From UBA6912 sp963792895 (GTDB lineage Bacteria; Actinomycetota; Acidimicrobiia; Spongiisociales; UBA5794), in assembly GCA_963792895.1 (NCBI GenBank), contig CAWBYA010000007.1, positions 310,001 through 374,000 of the forward strand: a stretch of DNA of 64,000 nucleotides, given 5' to 3'. The position numbers and the translations under genes were made by a program. A model generated the notes under the pieces. It ran no database searches, was not told the origin of the DNA, and was given only the letters and a program-made list of their open reading frames with translations. Below, one piece after another: positions 25,515 through 33,225 of this stretch. Positions within the stretch are counted from its first letter, which is position 1; each line of letters starts with the position of its first letter.

Positions 25515-25591
25515 GTACCGGAACGGTACACAATCGCCGAAAGTTGGGGCTGGTCGGCGAACCTCCGGTTCGGCGGTACCTCGAGCGGTAC
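25515..25591. repeat. clustered CGGTAC boxes
   Basis: A perfect dyad GTACCG-GAA-CGGTAC (25515-25529) is followed by two direct CGGTAC copies 12 bases apart (25574-25579 and 25586-25591) in the 140-bp gap between two convergent genes. The role is unknown; the position is not promoter-like for either neighbour. Confidence 0.5.
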
Positions 25592-25633
25592 ACCATGGCC
25601 GTACGTTCGCAGGTCGAGAGCGACGGCCGCTGG

Positions 25634-25984
25634 TCAGTTGCCTTCTTGTGCTCGGTAGACACGCACGTCGACCCGCTCCAATGTGACGAGCCCATCGCCG
25701 ATCATCGCATCGATGTCCGGCAGCACCGCCTCGACGTGCTCGGCTGTGTCGACGCACTCGATCACGACAGGGAGGTCGTCGCTGAGGCGGAGGATGTGGG
25801 CTGCATGCAGCGTGCTGGACTTGCCGAAGCCCTCGATGCCCCGGAGCACCGTCGCCCCGGCGAGCCCTGTCCGTCGAAGCAGCTCGACGATCGCCTCATA
25901 GAGGGGACGTCCTTCGTGGACATCGGACTCGCCGACGAAGATACGCAACAGACGGTGCTCTCCGGTGAGGTCCATTGGGCTCAT
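25634..25984 (-). CDS. DUF190 domain protein
   Basis: 116 residues matching DUF190, a GlnB-like ferredoxin fold: EHRLLRIFVGESDVHEGRPL, LYEAIVELLRRTGLAGATVL, RGIEGFGKSS and DLPVVIECVDTAEHVEAVLP. The family is very often encoded beside CrcB fluoride channels, as here. It lies nine bases downstream of the second crcB and is the last gene of a fluoride-riboswitch operon. A regulatory or fluoride-resistance accessory role is inferred from this association only. Confidence 0.92.
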   Translation of the reverse strand: MSPMDLTGEHRLLRIFVGESDVHEGRPLYEAIVELLRRTGLAGATVLRGIEGFGKSSTLHAAHILRLSDDLPVVIECVDTAEHVEAVLPDIDAMIGDGLVTLERVDVRVYRAQEGN

Positions 25985-25993
25985 TGTGCCCCC

Positions 25994-26347
25994 TCATGCC
26001 GCCAGCCGATAGCCCGCCGCGGCGGCGGCGACCCCGAGGGCCAGGAGACCCAGGAGGTTGGCGGCTCCAAGCCACCGCTCGCCGCCTCGCCGCCCAAGCC
26101 GCAACGTCTCCACCATCCACGTGGAGAACGTGGTGAAACCACCGAGGAATCCACCGGCGAGTGCGAACGGCAGGGAATCCGGCTCCAGCGAGGCGACGAC
26201 GAGACCTAGCGCAAACGCGCCGACGAGATTGACCAGGGCGGTACCGAATGGGAAGCGGGCTCCTGCTCTGTGCTGGACCCAACCGCTCCCTGAGTACCTG
26301 GCGACCGCGCCGGTTGCGCCGGCGATGATCGCAACGACCTGGATCAT
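25994..26347 (-). CDS. crcB: CrcB/Fluc fluoride channel subunit (second of pair)
   Basis: 117 residues with four membrane helices. Fluc channels export fluoride passively and are dual-topology dimers. Family signatures: GAVARYSGSGWVQ, FPFGTALVNLVGAFALG (about 33-49) and GGFLGGFTTFSTWMVET (about 67-83), which includes the phenylalanine box. The start at 26347 overlaps the stop of the first crcB by four bases. Two tandem homologues like these usually form a heterodimer with opposed orientation. Confidence 0.95.
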   Translation of the reverse strand: MIQVVAIIAGATGAVARYSGSGWVQHRAGARFPFGTALVNLVGAFALGLVVASLEPDSLPFALAGGFLGGFTTFSTWMVETLRLGRRGGERWLGAANLLGLLALGVAAAAAGYRLAA

Positions 26348-26760
26348 GCCCGTCTGCTTCCCGCGGCATCGCCGGCGAGCGCCGCCGCCATGCCGCCGAT
26401 TGTCGACGCTGCCACGTATCCCACCGCCGCCACCGCTCTTCCGGCATCCATGAGCACCACGACCTCGACGCTGAATGCGGAGAATGTCGTGAAGGATCCG
26501 AGGGCGCCGATCGCCCACAGCTCGAGCGACAGCGGTGCGGCGACGGCTCCTTCGCGTCTCGCCAGGTAGCCGGCGAGCACGAAGGCCCCGACGAGGTTGA
26601 CAGCGAGCGTCGCCACGGGCCATCCGCTTCTCGGCGTTCCCGCCAGCTGGGTGACGAGCACCCTCGCCGATGAGCCGAGGAGACCCCCAGCGGCGACGGC
26701 GATCAGCGGCGTCGTCAGCAGCCGTCGCATCGGGTAGAGAGATCGGTTGGCTCCGGACAT
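26344..26760 (-). CDS. crcB: CrcB/Fluc fluoride channel subunit (first of pair)
   Basis: 138 residues, four membrane helices. Signatures are GGLLGSSARVLVTQL, WPVATLAVNLVGAFVLAGYL and ALGSFTTFSAFSVEVVV. Partner of the overlapping second crcB in a probable heterodimeric fluoride exporter. A fluoride riboswitch ends about 20 bp upstream of the start at 26760, so the operon should turn on when cytosolic fluoride rises. Confidence 0.95.
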   Translation of the reverse strand: MSGANRSLYPMRRLLTTPLIAVAAGGLLGSSARVLVTQLAGTPRSGWPVATLAVNLVGAFVLAGYLARREGAVAAPLSLELWAIGALGSFTTFSAFSVEVVVLMDAGRAVAAVGYVAASTIGGMAAALAGDAAGSRRA

Positions 26761-26780
26761 GACCGGCTCGCTTCACGTCG

Positions 26781-26832
26781 TAGGAGCCATCAGCCCTGGC
26801 GGCGGTTCACGGCGAGCCCCATCACCGGACCA
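26781..26832 (-). promoter_or_regulatory. fluoride riboswitch (crcB motif)
   Basis: Read on the minus strand, the element runs from GGTCCGGTGATGGGGCTCGCC through AACCGCC to CTGATGGCTCCTAC, which matches the crcB-motif consensus including the GATGG...CGCC stem, the AACCGC strand and the terminal GATGGCTCCTAC. It lies immediately upstream of crcB-crcB-DUF190. Fluoride binding would allow expression of the exporter. Confidence 0.93.
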
Positions 26833-26993
26833 GTGATGCTACCCGGCCCCACTCGAGCCTGGTCGAAGGAGACGGCGGCGGGCGCCAGCGCCATGGCCAG
26901 CGCACCACATGAGTACGAATGCCCTCCGCATCTCTCTCCCTCTTGCCGCCCTCCGACCGTACGACGTGGAGCGCTTGGTGCGGCGACGCGCTC

Positions 26994-28481
26994 TCAGTGA
27001 GGGAAGGCGCTGATCACGTCGCCGAACCGGCGGACGGCCTCGGGGTCGCCGCCGTCGACGAGCGCGACGATGGCGTGTCGCACTCCGGCATCGGCGAGCT
27101 CGCGGTACCGGCCGACGTGGTCGTCGATCGTTCCTGCGTTCGCCGTTTCTGCGAGTTGCTCCACCGACAGGTGCGACGGCCGCATCGCCTCGAGCTGCCG
27201 CCGCAGCGCAGTGCGGTCCGGAGCGACGAGGGCGCCGCCGAGGTGGGTCACCTCGATCTCGGCCGGATCTCGGCCGACCTCGGCGCAGTGTGCTGAGAGC
27301 ACACCCAGCTTGTGCCGCACCTGCGCGGGGCCGCCGAACAGGTTGCACATGTCGGCATGGCGCGCCACGAGGCGAAGGGTCCTTCGCTCCCCACCACCTC
27401 CGATCAGTACGGGGATACGATCCTGGAGGGGACGTGGATAGCACATCGCCTCGGGCACGTGGAGGATCCTGCCGTGGTATTCGGGGCTCCCCGGCCCCCA
27501 CAGCAGCGGCAACAGCTCGAGCGTGTCCTCCAAGAGGGCGTACCGGTGATGCACGGCCGGGAAGTCCCACCCGTAGGCTCTCGTCTCCTTCTCGAACCAT
27601 CCGATGCCGAGCCCACAGACGGCACGACCTCCCGAGAGCACGTCGAGCGTTGCAACGATCTTGCCGAGATGCGCAGGGTTGCGGTACCCGATCCCGGTGA
27701 CCAACGTCCCCAACGTGACGCGCTCGGTGACGCTCGCCAGGTAGCCGAGGGTCGTGTAGCTGTCGAGCATGTCGTGCCACTCCGGTCCAACCTGGGGAAT
27801 CTGGCGGAAGTGATCCATCACCCACACGCTGGTGAAACCTGCGTCTTCAGCGGCTCGGGCGATCTCAGCCAGGTCGGCGCCGAGCTGAGGCGTGCCACCC
27901 GGCCACGTGAAGTTCGATATCTGGAGGCCAAAGCGAAGCGGCACGGGCTTGTCCTCCTGCTGGGTGCGGAAACCGGGGGCGGCCACCATGTGGGCCGGGG
28001 CGACCACCACGGGTAGTGGCTCGTACACGGCGGCGAAACCCTCGGATGCGAGCTGAGAGTGCACAGTCCGCCAACGGCGCAGCTGGGCGGTGAGCGTCTT
28101 GGCCGGGATGGGCCGCACCTTGGACCGGTTGCGTTCCTTGCACAACGCCGCCGGGGTGTCGAAGCCGACCGCGAAGCACGGCATGCCGGCGGCCTCGGCG
28201 AGGGCCACGTATCCCCGGCGCCGATCGTCGTCGAGGCCCGTCGTATCGATGACCGTCAGCAACCCGCGCCCGATGCGGGCAGTGACGATGTCGTCCAGGA
28301 GCGCAAACGCGGCCGGGCTCGCCCTCTGATCGTCCTCTCCCGCACCGACCATCGCTCGCAGCCGGTCCGAAGACACCACCTGCGTGGGGGTGAAGTTGGC
28401 CTCTGCCCACGTGGTCTTCCCCGCGCCGGAGGGTCCGACGAGGACGACCAGACACGACGCAGGCAGCCGTATCTCTTCCAT
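26994..28481 (-). CDS. fusion: P-loop kinase-like domain + F420-dependent LLM oxidoreductase
   Basis: 495 residues in two domains. Residues about 1-165 form an AAA_33/polynucleotide-kinase-like P-loop domain with Walker A GPSGAGKTTWAE, VVSSDRLRAMV, a Walker B-like LLTVIDTTGL and RNRSKVRPIPAKTL. Residues about 182-495 are a full LLM F420-dependent oxidoreductase: PLRFGLQISNFTWPGG, AAEDAGFTSVWVMDHF, LGTLVTGIGYRNP and PVLIGGGGERRTLRLVARHAD. The substrate of either half is unknown. The gene lies nine bases after the aminotransferase gene on the same strand, so the two are probably co-expressed. Confidence 0.88.
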   Translation of the reverse strand: MEEIRLPASCLVVLVGPSGAGKTTWAEANFTPTQVVSSDRLRAMVGAGEDDQRASPAAFALLDDIVTARIGRGLLTVIDTTGLDDDRRRGYVALAEAAGMPCFAVGFDTPAALCKERNRSKVRPIPAKTLTAQLRRWRTVHSQLASEGFAAVYEPLPVVVAPAHMVAAPGFRTQQEDKPVPLRFGLQISNFTWPGGTPQLGADLAEIARAAEDAGFTSVWVMDHFRQIPQVGPEWHDMLDSYTTLGYLASVTERVTLGTLVTGIGYRNPAHLGKIVATLDVLSGGRAVCGLGIGWFEKETRAYGWDFPAVHHRYALLEDTLELLPLLWGPGSPEYHGRILHVPEAMCYPRPLQDRIPVLIGGGGERRTLRLVARHADMCNLFGGPAQVRHKLGVLSAHCAEVGRDPAEIEVTHLGGALVAPDRTALRRQLEAMRPSHLSVEQLAETANAGTIDDHVGRYRELADAGVRHAIVALVDGGDPEAVRRFGDVISAFPH

Positions 28482-28490
28482 GGGCGGCCG

Positions 28491-29735
28491 TCAGATCGCG
28501 TCGAGGCCGGTACGGAAACCGGCGGCGAGCTCGTCGAGCTGGTCGCGAGTGATCGTGAGTGGAGGGGATGCTTGGAGCCCGCCGCCTGCGATTGCCCTCG
28601 TGATGACGCCAGCGCTGCGCGCTCCCGAGGCCGCCCGAGCGGCAGCGTTCGGATCGTCCGTCAGCACCGAGTCGGCCAGCTGAACGGCGGCCATCGCACC
28701 GACTCCGCCGCGGATGTAACCGACTGCGGGATGGTCGGCGAGGGGGGCGAGCGCCTCCATGAGTTCGGTCTCGAGCTCGAGGGCTCGGGTGAGCAGGCCC
28801 TCGTTCTCGATGATGTCGAGGTTGACCTCTGCAGCCGCGCAAGCAACCGGATGGCCCGAGTAGGTGTAGCCGTGTCTCCACATGGCCCCTTCGCCGCTCC
28901 AGAAAGGCTCGGCGATTCGTGGGCTCACCAGGACTCCGCCGAGCGGGGCGTACCCCGACGTGACCCCCTTGGCAAAGGTGACGATGTCGGGCTCGAGGCT
29001 GAACCGAGATGACGCAAACCAGTCGCCGACTCTCCCGAACCCGGTGATGACCTCATCGGCGATGAAGAGCCCGCCGGCGTCGTCCATCACCCGCCGCGCC
29101 TGCTTCAGGTAGCCCTCGGGAGCGGGCCGGACGCCTCCCGCACCGATGACCGGTTCGCAGTAGAGCCCGGCGACACGCTCGGCGCCAACCAGCTCGATCG
29201 TGTCCACCAGGTAGTCCACCGAGTCGTACGGCACCCGCACGACGTCCTCCACCATCGGGCCATGGCCCTCGAGGTTCGGTTTCATGCCTGCGAGGCTCGT
29301 GCCGTACGCGTGCATCCCGTGGTACGCCCACTCGCGCACGATGAACACCGTGCGGGCAGGCTGGCCGATCTCGCTGAAGTATCTCCTGGCGAGCTTGGCC
29401 GCCGTGTCGACCGAATCCGAGCCCCCCGACGTGAAGAACACCTTGCTGCCTGGGACCGGGGCAATCCCCGAGAGCCGGTCGGCGAGATGGAGGGCGGCTG
29501 GGTTCGCGAAGTCCCCGAAGGTGTGAAACGCCGCCAGCTTCGCCGATTGCGCGGCCATCGCCGTGCCGATCTCCGTGCGACCGTATCCGACGTTGGAGTA
29601 CCACAGGCTCGCAGTCCCGTCGAGATAGCGTTTGCCGTCCGTGTCGTACACGTACACGCCGTCGCCGCGCTCGATGACGATCTCGTGCCCGCTGACGACG
29701 GCCATGTTGGAGAAGGGGTGCCAGAAGGAGCTCAT
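28491..29735 (-). CDS. class III (omega) aminotransferase
   Basis: 414 residues. PLP-dependent aminotransferase of subgroup III acting on an omega-amino or beta-amino substrate. Features: YLDGTASLWYSNVGYGR near the N-terminus, FFTSGGSDSVDTAAKLAR (about 100-117, cofactor phosphate), the ITGFGRVG segment preceded by the acidic IADEV that binds the pyridine nitrogen, and TFAKGVTSGYAPLGG with the Schiff-base lysine (about residue 262). The likely partner gene, a kinase-LLM fusion, follows nine bases downstream. The substrate is not predictable. Confidence 0.93.
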   Translation of the reverse strand: MSSFWHPFSNMAVVSGHEIVIERGDGVYVYDTDGKRYLDGTASLWYSNVGYGRTEIGTAMAAQSAKLAAFHTFGDFANPAALHLADRLSGIAPVPGSKVFFTSGGSDSVDTAAKLARRYFSEIGQPARTVFIVREWAYHGMHAYGTSLAGMKPNLEGHGPMVEDVVRVPYDSVDYLVDTIELVGAERVAGLYCEPVIGAGGVRPAPEGYLKQARRVMDDAGGLFIADEVITGFGRVGDWFASSRFSLEPDIVTFAKGVTSGYAPLGGVLVSPRIAEPFWSGEGAMWRHGYTYSGHPVACAAAEVNLDIIENEGLLTRALELETELMEALAPLADHPAVGYIRGGVGAMAAVQLADSVLTDDPNAAARAASGARSAGVITRAIAGGGLQASPPLTITRDQLDELAAGFRTGLDAI

Positions 29736-29799
29736 GGCCTGATGCTAAACCCGCAGGTCCGTGGACTCGTTGCGGTACGGGGATGCAACCTCGGGACGC

Positions 29800-30540
29800 T
29801 CACCGGGTGAACGCGAGTTGCAGTTCGATGGTCCCGACGTCCTCGATCGAGAGCACCGAGAAGCCCGTCGGGGGCTCGATGTCGAAATCTGCGAGGGCGA
29901 TGTCGAGCGAGCCCACGACGACGATCGTCTGCGGATCGACCAGCAGGCCCTCGATCGGGAAGGCGACGCTGCGGGTCACCCCGTGCAACGTCAGGTCGCC
30001 TGTGGCGGTTGCCGTGATGGTGTCACCGACTGCAGGTGGGGCGCCGAGGTCGATCGCCTCCGTGATCGTGAACGCGGCAGTTGCGAACGTGGCCGTCTCG
30101 AGTCCACGGGTGCGAAGCGCACCGTCTCGCCTGGCGCTGTCGGACATCAGCGTCGTCATGTCGACGTCGACGACGACCGCCGTGATCGCCGCGCCGGACA
30201 GGGTCAGCCCGCCCGTGAGATCGGAGGTGCGGCCGACGGCCTCGGTCGTGCCGACGCTCGCGAGCTCCTCCTGCACGCGATACCCGGCGAACGATGCGGT
30301 CGTGTCGATGGTCCATTCACCGTCGAGACCTGCTGCGGCCGCTGTGGTTGTTGGTTCTGGGGTGGAGGCGACGGCGGTGGTCGACGCGCTTTCGAGTTCC
30401 GTCGTCGACGTGACACCAGCGACGGCGTCGGCCAGGCTCACGGGTGGTGGCGCATCGCTGCGGATGAAGACCCACCAAACCCCGGCGCCGGCCGCTACTA
30501 CGAGTACGGCGAGTGCGATCAGCGTGTTGCGTCGGGTCAT
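29800..30540 (-). CDS. YceI-like lipid-binding protein, membrane-anchored
   Basis: 246 residues from ATG 30540, chosen because the membrane segment starts directly after it (MTRRNTLIALAVLVVAAGAG). A Thr/Ser/Ala linker (about 35-80) leads to the YceI lipocalin-like domain: GEWTIDTTASFAGYRV, TGGLTLSGAAITAVVVDVDM, ALRTRGLETATFATAAFTI, TGDLTLHGVTRSVAFPIEG. YceI proteins bind polyisoprenoid or fatty amide ligands outside the membrane. The 65 bp upstream separate it from the probable selenoprotein gene. Confidence 0.9.
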   Translation of the reverse strand: MTRRNTLIALAVLVVAAGAGVWWVFIRSDAPPPVSLADAVAGVTSTTELESASTTAVASTPEPTTTAAAAGLDGEWTIDTTASFAGYRVQEELASVGTTEAVGRTSDLTGGLTLSGAAITAVVVDVDMTTLMSDSARRDGALRTRGLETATFATAAFTITEAIDLGAPPAVGDTITATATGDLTLHGVTRSVAFPIEGLLVDPQTIVVVGSLDIALADFDIEPPTGFSVLSIEDVGTIELQLAFTR

Positions 30541-30605
30541 GGGTGATTCTCCGGGTGGGTTGGGGGCAGTCTCGCAAACTCGCAGGCCTACCCGAATCCG
30601 TTCGT

Positions 30606-31595
30606 TCAGTCGTGGTGGAAGGCATCCAAGCCGGCCGCGGCGCGGACCTCCTCGGTGCGCACCATGCGCCCTCGTGACAAGGGGATGCCGGTAGCGAGGG
30701 TGTAGCGGTTCATCATCTCGAGGCAAGCGCAAACGGCTGCCGCCTCGACCATCTCCTGCGTACCGAGCACGTCGATGACCGCAGAGCGAGCCGCTGCGAC
30801 GTCATCGTCGGTTCCGGTGAGCATGGCGTCGGTGAAGGCGACGAGCTCGCGGCCGGCCGGCACTCGCGAGTCGACGCTCGGGTTGGTCACGACGGAGATG
30901 TCTGGAGAAATCGAGTTGGCGAGGCTGCTCTCACGGAGCATTTCTGCGTGCGACACCACTCAATAGAAGCACTCGTTGATGGCCGACGTACGTGCGGCGA
31001 CGAGCTCGATCTGGGGACGAGGGAGCCGTCGAGGGCTCTCCTCCATCATCATCTCAGCCGGTGACAGGTAGAGCGAGTTGTGGAACTCCTCCATACCGTC
31101 GAACGCATCGGGAACGAGGCTCACGGCCCACCAACTGCTCGTTGCTCGCGCCATCGGGACGTAGCCCTTGGAGGGCCGAGCTGAGGGGTTCACCGCACCG
31201 GTCGGGTCTCCGTCGGTCGGGGTTGGGAGGGGCTCCGGAGGAGCCCCGATCCCGCGGTGGAACGTGTCGACTGCGACGACACGCCCGACGATCCCGATGA
31301 TCTCGACGTATGCCGCATCACTCACGCCTTCGGCGGCGAGGTGGTTCACCCAGTCGCGGCGGATGGTTGGGGCACGGGTGGCGATCTTGCGGATCGCCTC
31401 CAGGATCGGACCGGGGAGTTCGTGCGAGGGTGGCTCTCCTCGGCGGGCGCGTCGCGTTTCGGCGGCGATCATGACCCTTTCGTGACCGCTGTGACGTGTG
31501 CCGGGTGCGGCGAGGCGTTGCCAGTCGCTCCGGAGCGCACCGACGATCCTGTCGGGGACGGCGAACGGCAGCGGTGTGTAGTCGAACGGGGTCAT
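30606..31595 (-). CDS. probable selenocysteine-containing AhpD-like/CMD family protein
   Basis: Two stretches in one frame, residues 1-211 and 213-329, are separated by a single TGA (30960-30962). The flanks read SAINECFY-[TGA]-VVSHAEMLRE, so the TGA stands exactly at the second Cys of the AhpD/CMD motif CxxCxxxH (Cys209, U212, His216). The paralogue at 1016-1363 has Cys there. A SECIS-like hairpin follows. Continuation past the TGA is a normal CMD C-terminal helical region (ELVAFTDAMLTG, EMVEAAAVCACLEMMNRYTL). The enzyme would be a peroxidase or thiol-redox protein, with Sec as resolving or attacking residue. It lies 46 bp downstream of an MBL-fold gene. The alternative is a nonsense mutation. 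Confidence 0.8.
30926..30962 (-). promoter_or_regulatory. UGA codon and candidate bacterial SECIS hairpin
   Basis: After the in-frame TGA, 19 bases lead to the stem TGCTC (30936-30940), loop CGTGA (30931-30935) and GAGCA (30926-30930). The apical loop begins 24 bases after the UGA and has G in its second position. Both agree with the published bacterial SECIS model (loop 16-37 nt away, G among the first two loop bases, upper stem of at least 4 bp). The stem is short, at 5 bp. Confidence 0.65.
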
Positions 31596-31641
31596 CGATG
31601 GGCAGGATAGGTCGCTGCGACGGCGGCGCCGTCGCGTCTGG

Positions 31642-32565
31642 TCAAGCGTGAGACACGATCGGACCGCCCCGATAGGCCATCATCTCGGCTGCGATGGCCG
31701 GCAGTGCGAGGGGAGCGCCCCGCGGCGTGCCCTGCAGCTCGGCGTAGGCCCGGTGCAGGTTCCCGACGATCCTCTCCGGATCGGTCAGCTCGGCGAATGG
31801 GCCGAGGTCGATGTCCCTCGCTGCGTCGAGGGGCGGCACACCCGCAGCAACGCCCGCTTCTGCGGTCGCCAACACGAGCTCGAGGTAGGTGCGCACGCGT
31901 GCGATGGCATTCGCATCCGTCACAGGACCGTGACCAGGCACAAGCGTGGTCGCCCCGAGCGCATCGAGGTGATCGCAGGTCTCGATCCATCCCGCCACGC
32001 TTCCTTGCAGGGCAAACGGCGTGCCCCCGTTGAACACCAGGTCGCCGGTGAACGCGACGGAATGCTGGGGGATCCACACGACGATGTCGTTGGTGGTGTG
32101 TGCAGGCGTCCCGAAGTGGATGAGCCGGATCTCGAGATCGTCGACCCACAACGTCAGACGATCGTCGAACGTGATCATCGGCGGACGGACCCCGATGTCG
32201 CCCCACTCCGGGCCTTGGAACAGTGCGGTGATGGCCGTGCCTGTGCTCACCGCCTCGGTGCGGCACTCCGTGTGCCCGACGATGGCCGTGCCCGGCGGCA
32301 TCACCACGTTGCCGAAGGTGTGATCGCCGTGGTGGTGGGTGTTGACCAGTGCCTGCACAGGCAGCCCGAGGCGGCTCTCCACCGTCGCCAGGAACGCACG
32401 GGCTCGATCCTCGGTGCCGCACTGGTCGATGAGCATCGCTGATGTAGACCCTGCGATGAAGCCGGTGTTGTTGAGGAACCAGGACCCGTCCGGCTGGATG
32501 TAGGCCGAGATTCCGCTGCCGAGGTCCTCCACATAGGGGTCGGCGACTTTGCCCATCGTGCTCAT
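31642..32565 (-). CDS. MBL-fold metallo-hydrolase
   Basis: 307 residues from ATG 32565, four bases after GAGGAG. The metallo-beta-lactamase fold is complete: VNTHHHGDHTFGNVV (about 78-92, the HxHxDH metal motif), FTGDLVFNGGTPF (Asp ligand) and TTLVPGHGPVTD (His ligand). The sequence family resembles MBL hydrolases involved in glyoxalase-like or polyketide/quinoprotein-type reactions, and the substrate is unknown. It is upstream of, and probably co-transcribed with, the selenoprotein gene, which hints at a shared redox or detoxification role. Confidence 0.9.
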   Translation of the reverse strand: MSTMGKVADPYVEDLGSGISAYIQPDGSWFLNNTGFIAGSTSAMLIDQCGTEDRARAFLATVESRLGLPVQALVNTHHHGDHTFGNVVMPPGTAIVGHTECRTEAVSTGTAITALFQGPEWGDIGVRPPMITFDDRLTLWVDDLEIRLIHFGTPAHTTNDIVVWIPQHSVAFTGDLVFNGGTPFALQGSVAGWIETCDHLDALGATTLVPGHGPVTDANAIARVRTYLELVLATAEAGVAAGVPPLDAARDIDLGPFAELTDPERIVGNLHRAYAELQGTPRGAPLALPAIAAEMMAYRGGPIVSHA

Positions 32566-32682
32566 GCGGCTCCTCTGTCGACGTGGCGGGCACGCTACCG
32601 GCGCAGCGATGCGCGGTGTGCGCGACCATGGCGGAACAGAGGGTGGAACGGCTGCGAGCCCCACTGCGTCCAATGCGATGAG

Positions 32683-33222
32683 ATGGGAGTAGGGACGTTG
32701 ACGTCGACGAGCGAGCCCGAACTCCTCGAGAGGGCGCGCCGCGGCGATCATCGGGCATTTGCCGACTTGCTGCGACGCTACGACTCGGGGATGCGTGCGC
32801 TTGCGTATCGCATCCTCGGGGATGCCACGTTGATGGACGATGCACTGCAGGAGGCATACGTGAAGGCCTTTCGGGCACTGCCGAGGTTCCGCGGGGAGTC
32901 TGCGGTTGGCACGTGGCTGTATCGCATTGCCCACAACGCTTCGATCGACCTCTTGCGAAGGAGGCGAGAGACGGTGCCGCTCCCCGAGGAAGGCCCGGCC
33001 GTCGGGCAGGCTCTCGAAGCCGGCGTGATCGCACGGCTCGACGTCGAGGCTGCACTCGCCGACATGTCGGTCGACCATCGGTCGGTGCTCGTCCTCGTCG
33101 ACGCCCTCGGCTTCGACTACGGCGACGCCGCCCAGGTGCTGGGCGTCCCGATTGGAACCATCCGATCGCGTTTGGCGAGAGCGCGGCGGGCGATGCGCCG
33201 AAGACTCGGCGAAGGTGAGTGA
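32683..33222 (+). CDS. ECF-type RNA polymerase sigma factor
   Basis: 179 residues. Region 2 is clear: FADLLRRYDSGMRALAYRIL, DDALQEAYVKAF and FRGESAVGTWLYRIAHNASID, which bind the -10 and core. Region 4: VEAALADMSVDHRSVLVLVD, FDYGDAAQVLGVPIGTIRSR and LARARRAMRRRL, which bind the -35. An in-frame TTG at 32698 behind GTAGGGA is an alternative start. The next gene follows after three bases and encodes a membrane protein with a short cytoplasmic N-terminus, the usual place for the anti-sigma partner. Confidence 0.93.
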   Translation: MGVGTLTSTSEPELLERARRGDHRAFADLLRRYDSGMRALAYRILGDATLMDDALQEAYVKAFRALPRFRGESAVGTWLYRIAHNASIDLLRRRRETVPLPEEGPAVGQALEAGVIARLDVEAALADMSVDHRSVLVLVDALGFDYGDAAQVLGVPIGTIRSRLARARRAMRRRLGEGE

Positions 33223-33225
33223 GTG

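Noticed and set aside
30606..30959. Separate short protein starting at GTG 30959
   Set aside because: It lacks a ribosome site, begins in the middle of the CMD redox motif and continues the upstream frame. Reading through the TGA as selenocysteine explains both halves better.
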